Source: Rhizobium sp. FY34
GTDB taxonomy: Bacteria; Pseudomonadota; Alphaproteobacteria; Rhizobiales; Rhizobiaceae
Reading direction: 5' to 3'
Length of the DNA stretch: 64,000 nt
NCBI RefSeq assembly: GCF_005222845.1
Contig: NZ_STFZ01000018.1
Span: 310,001 to 374,000, forward strand
A model generated the notes under the pieces. The model made no database searches. It saw only the letters and a list, made by a program, of their open reading frames with translations, and was not told the DNA's origin. Positions 24,141 to 33,066 of this stretch are shown here, piece by piece (position 1 is the stretch's first letter; every line of letters starts with the position of its first letter). The position numbers and the translations under genes were made by a program.

Positions 24141-24743
24141 TCAGGTACGGCTGCCGGCGAGCTTTTCGGTCAGTTTCATCACGTTCTCGCGCGCTTCGCG
24201 TTCAGCGGGATAGACGGCGAGGAAGCGTTCCCAGGCTTTCAAGGCCATTTCGTCCTCGCCCGCCTGGGTGAAAATCGTTGCCAGTCCGGCAATCGCTGGG
24301 AAATAGCGGGGCTCACGCAACAGGACCTGATGGATATCCGCCATGGATTTGCGCGCATCGCCCATGGTGAAGTGAAGGGTCGCTCGGCGATTCCAGCCTT
24401 CCGGATAATCGGGCTGCAAGAGCGTTACCTGATCGAGGAAATCGAGTGCAGCACCATTCTTTTTCTCCTCAATCGAACCATTGGCCCATTGCATCAGGAG
24501 ATTGACAGTCGCGCTGCCCGAATCGGTCCAGTTCGACCGGATCTGGTTGGCGATGCTGCGGGCCTTGTCCGGATCGCGCTCGCGCTTCAGAGCATCAAGC
24601 AGCATGGCCTGAGTCTTGGGCGTTTGCGGGGCAGAGACGGTATTGCCACTCGGGCCCGTGGTTGTGGGAGCATCCTGCGCCATGCTGGCGGATGCGACCA
24701 AGACCGAAACGAGAATCAAACTGGGCAAACGAAAAAAGCGCAT
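24141..24743 (-). CDS. Exported tetratricopeptide-repeat protein
   Basis: A 200-residue protein with a signal peptide (MRFFRLPSLILVSVLVASASMAQ), a short low-complexity linker and then about three TPR-like helical pairs (ALDFLDQVTLLQPDYPEGWNR, SMADIHQVLLREPRYFPAI, ALKAWERFLAVYPAEREA). TPR domains mediate protein contacts, here in the periplasm. It heads the operon with the two hydrolases. Its close family is annotated only as a TPR protein in rhizobia. Confidence 0.88.
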   Translation of the reverse strand: MRFFRLPSLILVSVLVASASMAQDAPTTTGPSGNTVSAPQTPKTQAMLLDALKRERDPDKARSIANQIRSNWTDSGSATVNLLMQWANGSIEEKKNGAALDFLDQVTLLQPDYPEGWNRRATLHFTMGDARKSMADIHQVLLREPRYFPAIAGLATIFTQAGEDEMALKAWERFLAVYPAEREARENVMKLTEKLAGSRT

Positions 24744-24836
24744 GCGGATAAACTAACCCGCCTGCGCCTGATATCAAACCGAAAAACGCGTTTTCCCGAG
24801 ATCGTGATCCAGGCCGCTCTGCGGCCCGGACAGGTC

Positions 24837-24962
24837 TCAGCCCTGGCGGGCCTTAAAGCGCGGATTGGCCTTGTTGATGATGTAAACGCGGCCCTTGCGG
24901 CGAACCAGACGGTTATCGCGATGACGAGCCTTAAGCGCTTTGAGCGAATTCTTGATCTTCAT
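24837..24962 (-). CDS. rpmJ: 50S ribosomal protein L36 (zinc-free form)
   Basis: A 41-residue ribosomal protein, [18 protein letters not shown] followed by [18 protein letters not shown]. It lacks the CxxC/CH zinc ligands of classical L36, so it is the C-minus (YkgO) type, normal in rhizobia. It is placed alone between the TPR operon and purK, on the minus strand. Confidence 0.97.
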   Translation of the reverse strand: MKIKNSLKALKARHRDNRLVRRKGRVYIINKANPRFKARQG

Positions 24963-25016
24963 TGTACTGGTCCGCGTATTCGGGGGGCAGTTTGAGCCCG
25001 TGTGTCTCTGACAATC

Positions 25017-25040
25017 AAAAGCGCGCTCATCGGCGCGCTC
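25017..25040 (-). terminator. Terminator after purK
   Basis: Read on the minus strand: AGCGCGC, six-base loop, GCGCGCT, then TTTT. It lies 70 bases past the purK stop and ahead of the rpmJ promoter. Confidence 0.75.
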
Positions 25041-25110
25041 TTTAGGATGGGAGGCTGATACAGGTTCATCCCTGGCCTGTCAACCGCGGGCCCCTGCGCC
25101 TTAGGGGATT

Positions 25111-26169
25111 TCACCGCAAAAGCTGTGTGACATGTCCCATTTTACGGGCAGGCCGGGCCTCGGTCTTGCCGTAGAGATGCACGAGCACATCGGGTTTTGC
25201 CAGCCATTTCGGCACTTGGTCGATGTCGTCGCCAATCAGGTTGGTCATCACGCAATCGGAATGGCGGGCCGGATCGCCGAGCGGCAGGCCGGCGACGGCG
25301 CGGATATGCTGCTCGAACTGCGAGATCACGCAGGCGGCTTCTGTCCAGTGGCCGGAATTGTGCACGCGTGGGGCAATTTCATTGGCAATCAGCGTTCCAT
25401 CGGCCATGACAAAGAATTCCATGCCGATGACGCCGACATAGCCCAGCGCCGACAACAGCCGTTCTGCAGCCTCGCAGGCTGCCTCCTGAGTCTCTTGCCC
25501 GACTCGCGCGGGAAGCGTCGACGTGTGCAGGATGCCGTTGCGATGCACGTTTTCGGCAAGATCATAGGCGCGCATCTCGCCGTGGCGAGAGCGCGCGGCA
25601 ATCACCGAGACTTCGCGCTCGAACGCCACGAAGCTTTCAAGAATCAGCGGCACGCCGCCCATGGTCTCAAAAACGCCGTCAGCGCTGTCGGCGCTGGAGC
25701 GGAACACCCGCTGGCCCTTGCCGTCATAGCCCAGTCGGCAGGTCTTCAAGACGCCCTGTCCGCTAAAATCGGCCAGTGCCTGTTCAAGATCAGCCTGGCT
25801 GTTCACCGCATGGAATTTCGCCGTCTCGATGCCGCAGGCATTGAGGAAGCGCTTTTCCGTCAACCGGTCCTGCGCCACATCGAGCGCCTTGGGCGGCGGA
25901 TAGACGGGCAGGCTTGCGGCCAGTCGTTCGGCGGCGGACACGGGGACATTCTCGAATTCATAAGTGATCACGTCGCAGGCGCTGGCCAGTTCATCCAGCG
26001 CTGCGGGGTCGTCATAGGCGGCGACAATTTGGCGATTTGCCGCTTGTGCTGCCGGGCAATCGGCCTGCGGTTCCAGAATGATGGTACGGAAATTCAGCCG
26101 GGCTGCGGCCATGGCCAGCATGCGCCCGAGCTGGCCGCCGCCGATAATGCCGATGGTGGAAAGCGTCAT
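25111..26169 (-). CDS. purK: N5-carboxyaminoimidazole ribonucleotide synthase
   Basis: A 352-residue ATP-grasp enzyme of purine synthesis that carboxylates aminoimidazole ribonucleotide to N5-CAIR using ATP and bicarbonate. It begins [19 protein letters not shown], followed by [37 protein letters not shown] and [14 protein letters not shown], all PurK signatures. The ATG overlaps the purE stop by four bases, so the two subunits of this step are coupled. Confidence 0.97.
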   Translation of the reverse strand: MTLSTIGIIGGGQLGRMLAMAAARLNFRTIILEPQADCPAAQAANRQIVAAYDDPAALDELASACDVITYEFENVPVSAAERLAASLPVYPPPKALDVAQDRLTEKRFLNACGIETAKFHAVNSQADLEQALADFSGQGVLKTCRLGYDGKGQRVFRSSADSADGVFETMGGVPLILESFVAFEREVSVIAARSRHGEMRAYDLAENVHRNGILHTSTLPARVGQETQEAACEAAERLLSALGYVGVIGMEFFVMADGTLIANEIAPRVHNSGHWTEAACVISQFEQHIRAVAGLPLGDPARHSDCVMTNLIGDDIDQVPKWLAKPDVLVHLYGKTEARPARKMGHVTQLLR

Positions 26170-26666
26170 GGCGCCTCGTCGATGGGATAATCTGCGACCG
26201 ATGCGGTCTGGCGGGAACGGTATTCGTCGAGTCGGTCGGCCAGGTCGTCGTCGGAAAGGGCAAGAACGGCTGCGGCCAGAAGTGCGGCATTCACCGCACC
26301 GGCGCGACCGATGGCCAGTGTGCCGACGGGAATGCCGGCCGGCATCTGCACGATGGAATAGAGACTGTCAGTGCCAGACATGGTCTTGGATTGCACCGGC
26401 ACGCCGAAGACCGGCAGCGGCGTCAGGGCTGCCACCATACCGGGCAGGTGGGCGGCGCCGCCTGCACCGGCAATGATGATCTGGAAACCTTCCTCGCGGG
26501 CGCCCTTGGCAAAAGCAAACATACGCTCAGGCGTGCGGTGTGCAGACACGATCCGCGCCTCGTAACCCACATCCAGCGCATCCAGCGTGTCTGCGGCGTT
26601 TTTCATGGTTTCCCAGTCTGACTGGCTTCCCATGATGATGGCAACCGGCGGTCTTTCCTGCGGCAA
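26166..26666 (-). CDS. purE: N5-carboxyaminoimidazole ribonucleotide mutase
   Basis: A 166-residue class I PurE that moves the carboxyl group of N5-CAIR to C4 to give CAIR. Motifs are [23 protein letters not shown] (catalytic His), [15 protein letters not shown] and [19 protein letters not shown]. It starts at TTG, with GGAGGA about eight bases upstream. It is the first gene of the purE-purK operon and follows the DUF465 gene on the same strand. Confidence 0.97.
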   Translation of the reverse strand: MPQERPPVAIIMGSQSDWETMKNAADTLDALDVGYEARIVSAHRTPERMFAFAKGAREEGFQIIIAGAGGAAHLPGMVAALTPLPVFGVPVQSKTMSGTDSLYSIVQMPAGIPVGTLAIGRAGAVNAALLAAAVLALSDDDLADRLDEYRSRQTASVADYPIDEAP

Positions 26667-26684
26667 GGTCCACGTCCTCCGTCG

Positions 26685-26888
26685 TCACGCGATAATGTCG
26701 GGAATGATCTGATCTTCGAGCTGGCTCATCTTGTCCTTGATGGCGAGCTTCTTTTTCTTCATGCGCTGGATGCGCAGGGCCTCGCAGCCGGTGGCGATCA
26801 TGGCATTGATGGCGGCATCATAGTCTTCATGCTCCTGGCGAAGCCGCGCGAGCGTCAGTCTAACATCCGCCTGTTCCTGATCAGCCAT
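26685..26888 (-). CDS. DUF465 (YdcH-like) small protein
   Basis: A 67-residue helical protein (MADQEQADVRLTLARLRQEHED, then IQRMKKKKLAIKDKMSQLEDQI) of the YdcH/DUF465 family, function unknown. A GGGGAC sequence precedes the ATG at 26888; an ATG at 26912 would add eight residues. It sits just upstream of purE on the same strand. A second, shorter DUF465 gene faces away from it at 27262. Confidence 0.88.
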   Translation of the reverse strand: MADQEQADVRLTLARLRQEHEDYDAAINAMIATGCEALRIQRMKKKKLAIKDKMSQLEDQIIPDIIA

Positions 26889-27261
26889 GTCTTGTCGTCC
26901 CCATGTCTTCATTCCGGTCTTTGTCTCGCCGGGGAATGCCGAAAAGCTCCTATCACCAAACCTGTGAAACGACCAGAGCGTGGAGCCCCAAATATGGCAG
27001 TGAAATATGACGGGTATAAAGCCGATGAATCAACGCCTAATGCCGCGTGTCGAAAGAGGGGCTCGGATGCGCCGTCGCGGAGCAGCCAGAAGGGACGAAG
27101 TGCCGTCTTCACGATCGCTTAAAGACGATCATCGATTTGCCCCGAAGAAGTCATGATTTCACCTTCGACAATCGCTTTCGATCGTGTCACACTTCCTTCG
27201 CAAACCTGACGCCAGCGGCTCAAGGGGAGCTGGTGGCCGAAGATAAGGAAGGACGTGCCAC
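26889..27261. promoter_or_regulatory. Divergent intergenic region between two DUF465 genes
   Basis: About 370 bases separating the leftward DUF465-purE-purK group from the rightward DUF465 gene. It must contain both promoters. A 42-codon open frame (26994-27122, starting MAVKYDGYKADES) has no ribosome-binding site and I do not call it. No strong repeat was seen. Confidence 0.5.
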
Positions 27262-27438
27262 ATGACAATTCAGGCCCATATCGCATCGCTTGAACAGAAG
27301 CATGGCGCTCTTGAGGAGGAGCTCCAAAGTGCACTTGCATCGCCATCCACCGACGATCGGGAAATTGCCAGTTTGAAGCGGCGCAAGCTGCGTATCAAGG
27401 ACGAGGTAGAGCGACTGCGCAAGACTACGCGCCACTGA
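27262..27438 (+). CDS. Short DUF465 (YdcH-like) protein
   Basis: A 58-residue protein, MTIQAHIASLEQKHGALEEE ... REIASLKRRKLRIKDEVERLR, with the two-helix coiled-coil pattern of DUF465. AAGGAAGGAC precedes the ATG. The conserved K-R-R-K-L-x-I-K-D-E block is shared with the longer paralog at 26685, so the two flank a common control region. Function unknown. Confidence 0.85.
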   Translation: MTIQAHIASLEQKHGALEEELQSALASPSTDDREIASLKRRKLRIKDEVERLRKTTRH

Positions 27439-27568
27439 TTTCCAGGTTCCTGAGTTGAGTGCCGAGTTTAGCTTGGCAGCGACCGCCGCCGACCGGGTTT
27501 TTAAGACCTGTGCCGCGCGGCGGTTTTGTTTTGTCTTGGACAATGCGGGAAGCCGCAGCACGAAAGCG

Positions 27569-27647
27569 CTAGTGGAATGAATTTGACATTTGATACCCGT
27601 TTGCGGCTCGATCTTCGATCAAATGTCAAATTCGAAACTTCCACTAG
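27569..27647. repeat. Intergenic palindromic repeat, copy B
   Basis: Perfect 16-base arms GAATTTGACATTTGAT (27579-27594) and complement (27618-27633), extended outward by CTAGTGGAA / TTCCACTAG. The GACATTTG core and AGTGG ends match the neighbouring copy C and copy A at 18526, so all three belong to one palindrome family or to two related subfamilies. Confidence 0.75.
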
Positions 27648-27660
27648 AATCATAATCTGA

Positions 27661-27736
27661 CTAGTGGTTCTTGTGATTCCGGCATTGGCTCAAGATGGTT
27701 CTGCTAAGGGATGCAAATGTCTGAATCGAACCACTG
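27661..27736. repeat. Intergenic palindromic repeat, copy C
   Basis: Ends AGTGGTTC / GAACCACT and an internal right half GGGATGCAAATGTCTGAATC that matches copy A at 19 of 20 positions. The left half has drifted (GATTCCGGCATTGG). It is immediately beside copy B and just beyond the 3' end of the ArsR gene. Confidence 0.75.
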
Positions 27737-27739
27737 GGC

Positions 27740-28000
27740 TCAGGACCAGAACTGATCGATCCAGATATTCAGCTTGGTGAAGCCCTTGGTATTCACTGCA
27801 TAGATGCGCTTGGTGCCATCCGAGGTAACGGTGACGAGATTGCTGTCCAGCAATGCCTTCAGGTGCTGCGACACGGCGGGCCGGCTGATCGGCAGGCCTT
27901 CCGCAAGCTCGTTGACGGTACGCGGCGCACGCCTGAGTTCTTCCAGCAGATGACGCCGGTTGGGATCAGCAATGGCTGCAAAAGGATCGTTCGTCGTCAT
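27740..28000 (-). CDS. ArsR-family transcriptional regulator
   Basis: An 86-residue winged-helix regulator: DPFAAIADPNRRHLLEEL, recognition region LPISRPAVSQHLKALLDSNLV, wing TVTSDGTKRIYAV. It lacks the CxC metal motif of classical ArsR and resembles the metal-free group often linked to stress or START-domain genes. The ATG at 28000 is preferred over the upstream GTG. It follows the TauE/SafE gene on the same strand after 100 bases and may regulate it. Confidence 0.87.
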   Translation of the reverse strand: MTTNDPFAAIADPNRRHLLEELRRAPRTVNELAEGLPISRPAVSQHLKALLDSNLVTVTSDGTKRIYAVNTKGFTKLNIWIDQFWS

Positions 28001-28100
28001 GCCCACACGCTACGCGAGTTCCAGGGCCGGAGCAAGAAGATTTGTGCGTCGCAATATTCGAATTGCTGGCAACTATAGGCTCGCAGGAGCGGATTTACTT

Positions 28101-28877
28101 TCACAATGGCAATGCATCGTAGAGAAGCTTCAGCGAGGCAAGAAGACCAAGACCATAGGCCAGCGGATAGAAGACGTCCGGCTTGAGGCGGCGCACGATC
28201 ATGGCGCCGGCCACGGTGGAGACGAGCGCCACCGGCAGCAGCGTCAACGAAATGCTGAGGTTTTTTGTGTCGAGAGCACCGAGCGCCACGTAGGGTATGA
28301 TCTTGATGGCATTGACCAGCGCAAAGAAACGCACGCTGGCACCGGTATAGGCCTTCGGGTCCAGCTTCATCGGCAGGGCGTAGATCTGGAAGGGTGGTCC
28401 GCCGGCATGCGCCACGAAACTGCCATAGCCGCAGAGCGTTCCCCAGATCATGGCCGGTGTCCAGCGATGCGGCAGAGGCTCGATCTGGTCTCCAGTGCGC
28501 GGGCCATAGGTCTGGTAGAAGTAGCGACCGGCAAAGATGATCATCGACAGGGCGATGACGAATCGAAGCGCATCGGGCGGCACGAGTGCCGAGGTTGCCC
28601 AGCCCAGTGCCACGCCGATCATGCCGCCGGGCAGGAACATCAGGAGCAGTTTGCGGTCATTGTAATGGCGCCAGGCGTAGAGCGCCACCATGTCCATGAC
28701 GATAAGGATCGGCAGGAAGATGGCGGCCGCATCGACGGGGCTGACGACCAGTGCCATCAGCGGCACGCCGATCAGCGCAAACGCGCCGCCCAGCCCGCCC
28801 TTCGACATGCCGACAAGGGCAACGGCCGGAATGGCGGCGGCAAAAAACATCGGGTCGGGGAGGGCAAAGCCAAGCAT
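28101..28877 (-). CDS. TauE/SafE family membrane transporter
   Basis: A 258-residue inner-membrane protein with about eight membrane spans. The duplicated family motifs are visible: GMSKGGLGGAFALIGVPLMALVV in the first half and GYGSFVAHAGGPPFQIYALP in the second. The family exports sulfite, sulfoacetate or related anions. The open frame runs much further upstream antisense to the ThiE-like gene; the ATG at 28877 is chosen because it begins directly before the first span. The ArsR gene lies downstream. Confidence 0.87.
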   Translation of the reverse strand: MLGFALPDPMFFAAAIPAVALVGMSKGGLGGAFALIGVPLMALVVSPVDAAAIFLPILIVMDMVALYAWRHYNDRKLLLMFLPGGMIGVALGWATSALVPPDALRFVIALSMIIFAGRYFYQTYGPRTGDQIEPLPHRWTPAMIWGTLCGYGSFVAHAGGPPFQIYALPMKLDPKAYTGASVRFFALVNAIKIIPYVALGALDTKNLSISLTLLPVALVSTVAGAMIVRRLKPDVFYPLAYGLGLLASLKLLYDALPL

Positions 28878-29081
28878 GTGCTGATGAAGGTTGATCGCGG
28901 GGCCGGTCCGGTCTATCGGACTTGGACAGAGATGACGAGCCCTTGCGCGGATCAACTTGCATTTTCGTGTGATGCAATAGGGTTTGGCTTTGCGGGCAGA
29001 CGCCACAATGAACATAACAATGGACGGCCCTGGTCTCTCGACAAGAGTTTCAGCCGGGCCAGCGCCGAGATGGGACAGACC

Positions 29082-29735
29082 ATGACACTTCCGCAAGATC
29101 GCTGCCGCCTGGTTTTGATCGTGCCTGATGCCGAGGATGATGCGGCGCTTTGCGAAAAGCTGGCGCATGCGCTGCGCGGCGGCGATGTCGCCTCCGTCAT
29201 CCTGCCGCAATACGGGCTGGATGACGCAAGCTTCCAGAAGCGCGCCGAACTTCTGGTGCCGATCATGCAAGAGGCCGGTGCCGCTGCCATCATCTGCGGT
29301 GACAGCCGGGTTGCCGGCCGCGCCAGGGCCGATGGCCTGCATGTGGTGGGCAAGGTGGATGTGCTGGCCGAGGCCATCGAAAAGCATGCGCCCAAGATGA
29401 TCGTCGGGGCAGGATCTGCCGCCGATAGGCATACGGCGCTGGAAGTGGGCGAGGCGCGTCCCGATTACATCTTTTTCGGCAAGCTGGATGGCGATATCAA
29501 GCCGGAAGCGCATCCGAAAAACCTGGCGCTTGGCGAATGGTGGGCTGCCATGGTGGAAATTCCCTGTATCGTCATGGGCGGCACGGATCTTTCGTCGGCG
29601 CTTGAAGTTGCCGAAACCGGCTCGGAATTCGTGGCGTTGCGCCATGCCATTTTCGACAACCCGGTGGGAACTGCGGCAGCCGTTGCGCAAGTGAATGCGA
29701 TGTTGGACGAAAAAGCGCCACGGTTTGAAGCTTGA
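29082..29735 (+). CDS. Thiamine-phosphate synthase-like (ThiE/TenI) protein
   Basis: A 217-residue TIM-barrel protein of the ThiE/TenI family, which joins the pyrimidine and thiazole halves of thiamine (ThiE) or isomerises the thiazole (TenI). Visible features are CRLVLIVPD, IMQEAGAAAIICGDSRVAGR, ADGLHVVGKVDV (a divergent form of the DGVHLGQ motif), MIVGAGSA and IPCIVMGG. The divergence at the phosphate and substrate loops and the lack of other thi genes make the exact reaction unsure. The Sel1 gene starts within ten bases of its stop, so they share a transcript. Confidence 0.75.
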   Translation: MTLPQDRCRLVLIVPDAEDDAALCEKLAHALRGGDVASVILPQYGLDDASFQKRAELLVPIMQEAGAAAIICGDSRVAGRARADGLHVVGKVDVLAEAIEKHAPKMIVGAGSAADRHTALEVGEARPDYIFFGKLDGDIKPEAHPKNLALGEWWAAMVEIPCIVMGGTDLSSALEVAETGSEFVALRHAIFDNPVGTAAAVAQVNAMLDEKAPRFEA

Positions 29736-29743
29736 AGGGTGTG

Positions 29744-30859
29744 ATGCGCCACACCTTCCGTTGTCTCGCCCTTTCTGTTGTCGTTCTTGGCCTGCCGGCT
29801 TGCCTGGCCGGAATGGCCGTTCCTGCCGCAGCGCAGGGGCAGGGGCGGGTGGTGACACGCCCGGTCGATCCGAATGCCGGAACGATCAGCCGGGGTGGCA
29901 CAGGCGCCGAAGCCGAAGTCAAAACTGATCGGCCCTCCGATGAGCCCTATCCCTCCAGCGGTGTGACGCTATACGGCCGCATGGGCAGCGCACTGCCGCC
30001 GGTTCCGCCGGAAAAACCCTATAATGGTCCCGTGGACGAGGCTTACGGCGCCTATCAGCGCGGCCTTTACCGCACGGCGCTGGAACTGGCACTGCCGCGC
30101 GCCGAAAAGGGCGATGCGCCGGCGCAGACGCTGGTGGCTGAAATGATGATGCGCGGGCTCGGCATAGCGCATGATGCCAAGGGTGCTGCCTTCTGGTACG
30201 GCCAGGCCGCCGAACGCGGCAATCCGCCGGCAATGTTCCAATATGCACTGCTGTTGATGCAGGGGCGCCTTGTGCCGCATGACAAGGCAAAGGCGGATGA
30301 TTACATGCGCCGGGCGGCAGAAGCCGGCAATGCGTCTGCGCAGTTCAACTGGGCGCAGATCCTGACGGCCGACAATCCGGGTGAGAAGGGCCTGAAGCTG
30401 GCGCTTCCCTTTTATGAGAAGTCCGCCGAGCAGGGCATATCGGATGCGCAATATGCCGTAGCCCAGCTTTACATCGCCATCGAGGATATCGAGCCGGCGA
30501 AGAAAGCCAAGGCACGCGAATGGCTGATGCGGGCCGCCAAGGCCGGCTATGACACGGCGCAGCTCGATATGGGTGTCTGGTTCGTCAATGGCGTTGGCGG
30601 CGCGCGCGATTATGACAAGGGCTTCGAATGGCTGCGGATTGCCGCCACGCGGGGCAATGTCGTGGCGCAGAACAAGCTGGCGCATCTTTATATCAATGCG
30701 CTCGGCACCCGCCCCAATCCGGTGGAAGCGGCCAAATGGTATGTGCTTTCCCGCCGCGCCGGGCTTGCCGATCCGGCGCTCGAGGACTTCTATCTCGGCA
30801 TCAACGACGAGCAGCAGAAGCAGGCGATCGACGCGGCCAATCGTTTTCGCCGCAGCTGA
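29744..30859 (+). CDS. Exported Sel1-repeat protein
   Basis: A protein of about 371 residues with a signal peptide (MRHTFRCLALSVVVLGLPACLAGMAVPAAA), a proline/glycine linker and then seven or so Sel1-type repeats (ALELALPRAEKGDAPAQTLVAEM, KGAAFWYGQAAERGNPPAMFQYA, EAAKWYVLSRRAGLADPA). The layout resembles ExoR-like periplasmic Sel1 proteins of rhizobia but it is longer than ExoR (about 268 residues), so it is a paralog rather than ExoR. It may bind a partner in the periplasm. TTG 29732 and GTG 29741 are alternative starts. Cys24 could form a lipobox (LPAC), so lipidation is possible. Confidence 0.85.
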   Translation: MRHTFRCLALSVVVLGLPACLAGMAVPAAAQGQGRVVTRPVDPNAGTISRGGTGAEAEVKTDRPSDEPYPSSGVTLYGRMGSALPPVPPEKPYNGPVDEAYGAYQRGLYRTALELALPRAEKGDAPAQTLVAEMMMRGLGIAHDAKGAAFWYGQAAERGNPPAMFQYALLLMQGRLVPHDKAKADDYMRRAAEAGNASAQFNWAQILTADNPGEKGLKLALPFYEKSAEQGISDAQYAVAQLYIAIEDIEPAKKAKAREWLMRAAKAGYDTAQLDMGVWFVNGVGGARDYDKGFEWLRIAATRGNVVAQNKLAHLYINALGTRPNPVEAAKWYVLSRRAGLADPALEDFYLGINDEQQKQAIDAANRFRRS

Positions 30860-31092
30860 GATCGGCTCGGCAGGCATTTCGCAGACCCGTGGAACTGCCG
30901 GGAGAGAGGCCTGTTTGCCGGCGAAAGTTAACCCCGATCAGCACCTCTCGGCCAAGCTTCAGGGCCAAGATGGTCTGCCGACTTGAATTATCCCCGGTTT
31001 TGTGGTTCTGAACGCGCCTATTCACAAAAGATCTGATGTCGTTCGTCCCGGAAGGACCTGGGACACCCGCCCTATACCCCAAGGATACCCCG

Positions 31093-31893
31093 ATGGCACG
31101 CTCCGCCCTTCTCAATGTCATGGTTCAGGCTGCGCTCAAGGCAGGCAAATCACTGTCGCGCGATTTTGGCGAAGTCCAGAACCTGCAGGTATCGGTGAAG
31201 GGGCCGGGTGACTTCGTATCCCAGGCCGATCTGAAGGCCGAAAAGATCGTGCATGACGAGCTGATGAAGGCCCGCCCCACCTATGGTTTCCTCGGCGAGG
31301 AAAGCGAAGAGGAAAAGGGTACCGATGGCGCGCATCGCTGGATCGTCGATCCGTTGGATGGCACCACCAACTTCCTGCACGGCATTCCACAGTTTGCCGT
31401 TTCGATTGCGCTGGAGCGCAATGGCGAAATCGTCGCCGGTGTGGTGTTCAACCCGGCAACCGACGAGCTGTTCACGGCGGAAAAGGGCGGCGGCTCCTTC
31501 CTCAATGACCGCCGCATCCGCGTGGCCGCCCGCCGCGTTCTGTCCGATTGCGTCGTCGGCTGCGGCGTGCCGCATCTGGGTCGTGGCAATCACGGCAAGT
31601 TCCTTGTCGAGCTGCGCCATGTGATGGGTGAAGTCGCCGGTATCCGCCGCTTTGGCGCCGCCTCGCTCGATCTCGCCTATGTGGCGGCTGGCCGCGTCGA
31701 CGGCTTCTGGGAAGTCGGCCTGCAGCCCTGGGACATGGCAGCCGGCCTCATCCTCATCCGCGAAGCGGGCGGTTTCGTCAGCGACTTCAAGGGCGGCACA
31801 GAGATGATGGAGCAGGGAACGGTGGTTGCTGGCAATGAACTGATCCAGAAACAGCTGCTGGAAGTGTCCAATCGTCCGGTGCCGTCGCGCTGA
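31093..31893 (+). CDS. suhB: Inositol monophosphatase family protein
   Basis: A 266-residue Mg-dependent phosphatase of the IMPase/SuhB family. Metal-site motifs are GEESEEE, WIVDPLDGTTNFLHG and LQPWDMAAGLILIREAGG. It would release inositol or a similar sugar alcohol from its monophosphate; SuhB of E. coli also acts in rRNA antitermination. AAGGA lies seven bases before the ATG at 31093; the longer frame from 31036 has no such site. The gene stands alone between the Sel1 and MotA-like genes. Confidence 0.92.
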   Translation: MARSALLNVMVQAALKAGKSLSRDFGEVQNLQVSVKGPGDFVSQADLKAEKIVHDELMKARPTYGFLGEESEEEKGTDGAHRWIVDPLDGTTNFLHGIPQFAVSIALERNGEIVAGVVFNPATDELFTAEKGGGSFLNDRRIRVAARRVLSDCVVGCGVPHLGRGNHGKFLVELRHVMGEVAGIRRFGAASLDLAYVAAGRVDGFWEVGLQPWDMAAGLILIREAGGFVSDFKGGTEMMEQGTVVAGNELIQKQLLEVSNRPVPSR

Positions 31894-32022
31894 TTGCGCA
31901 GCGTCAGGCCGAATGACGGTGAAAGGTCGGGACTGCTCTTGTTTTCCGACTTCACATCACTTCAATTCGTCTTAATTTTGCACTAGCCTCCGCACAATTG
32001 TCGTGTGGAGGTTGCGTGCGTT

Positions 32023-33063
32023 ATGGCGAATGATACCCTTGGGGACGTGAACGGTTCCGAACTGGCGCCCCGTGACCATGGGTACAAGCTTTCGAACCCG
32101 GTTCCCTTTCTGTGGACCATGTTGTTTTTCCTGATCATCGTCGGCTTCATTGTTGCCATCCTCTATCGTCAGGCCCATCAGGCCTTCATGACAAATCCGG
32201 GGCTGAACGGCCTCATTCTCGGCGTCATGGCGATTGGCATCATTCTGATTTTCATGCAGGTGATCAGCCTCATTCCAGAAGTGCGCTGGTTCAATTCGTT
32301 CCGCGCCGCCGGCAGTGCCGACCGGGTGGGCCGAAATCCGCGGCTGCTGGCGCCGATGCGCTCGCTGCTGGGCCGCAGCCAGCGCATGGCGCTTTCCACC
32401 CATGTGCTGCGCTCCATCCTGGATTCGATCGGCACGCGACTGGACGAATCACGTGACATCTCGCGTTATCTCATCGGTCTTCTGGTGTTTCTCGGTCTTC
32501 TCGGCACTTTCTGGGGCCTGATCGGCACGATCGGCTCGATCAGCGAGGTCATCCAGGGGCTGGATCCGAATTCCGGCAATAGCAGTGACGTGTTGAGCAC
32601 GTTGAAAAGCGGCCTTACGGCGCCGCTTGCCGGCATGGGTACGGCGTTTTCATCCTCGCTGCTCGGCCTGTCCGGCTCGCTGATCCTCGGCTTTCTCGAT
32701 CTGCAGGCCGGCCGGGCGCAGAATCGTTTCTATACCGAGCTGGAAAACTGGCTCTCCTCCGTCACCGAAGTCAGCTCCGATCTTCCGGTTGCCGATGCGA
32801 CCGCGACCGGCTCTGCCGACGAAATGCGGCGCATGGTGGAGCAATTGCGCAAGCTGGTGGCTGCTCAAGGCAAGGCGGAAGCCGGCCAGACGGAAAAATC
32901 GCTCGCCGCCATGAGCAATCTGGCCGAAGGCATCCAGGGGCTTGTGAAGAACATGCGCAATGAGCAGCAGATGCTGCGCGACTGGATCGAGGCGCAGCAG
33001 GAAGAATCAAAGGCCATGCGCCGCACGCTTGACCGCCTTTCCGACAAGATCGGGGGCAAGTAG
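32023..33063 (+). CDS. MotA/TolQ/ExbB-like membrane protein outside a flagellar context
   Basis: A 346-residue membrane protein with three or four spans: two at about 30-80 and two flanking the family core (ISRYLIGLLVFLGLLGTFWGLI and LAGMGTAFSSSLLGLSGSLIL). The core motifs LLGTFWGLIGT and PLAGMGTAF are those of proton-driven stators (MotA, TolQ, ExbB). A C-terminal coiled coil of about 90 residues follows (EEMRRMVEQLRKL..., KNMRNEQQMLRDWIEAQQ). The ATG at 32023 is favoured by GGAGG 11 bases upstream. The MotB-like partner starts three bases after its stop. No flagellar or tol genes are nearby. This is a conserved rhizobial pair of unknown role. Confidence 0.87.
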   Translation: MANDTLGDVNGSELAPRDHGYKLSNPVPFLWTMLFFLIIVGFIVAILYRQAHQAFMTNPGLNGLILGVMAIGIILIFMQVISLIPEVRWFNSFRAAGSADRVGRNPRLLAPMRSLLGRSQRMALSTHVLRSILDSIGTRLDESRDISRYLIGLLVFLGLLGTFWGLIGTIGSISEVIQGLDPNSGNSSDVLSTLKSGLTAPLAGMGTAFSSSLLGLSGSLILGFLDLQAGRAQNRFYTELENWLSSVTEVSSDLPVADATATGSADEMRRMVEQLRKLVAAQGKAEAGQTEKSLAAMSNLAEGIQGLVKNMRNEQQMLRDWIEAQQEESKAMRRTLDRLSDKIGGK

Positions 33064-33066
33064 ACC

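Noticed and set aside
26994..27122. 42-codon frame in the gap between the DUF465 genes
   Set aside because: There is no ribosome-binding site, a polar low-complexity sequence and no recognisable similarity.
27960..29081. Upstream extension of the ThiE-like frame on the plus strand
   Set aside because: It lies opposite the TauE/SafE gene and has no domain; the TIM-barrel starts near 29082.
28878..29858. Upstream extension of the TauE/SafE frame on the minus strand
   Set aside because: It runs opposite the ThiE-like gene; the transporter fold begins only at about 28877.
29744..30859. ExoR, the periplasmic regulator of succinoglycan
   Set aside because: It shares Sel1 repeats and export, but it is about 100 residues longer and lacks the chvG/chvI or exo context.
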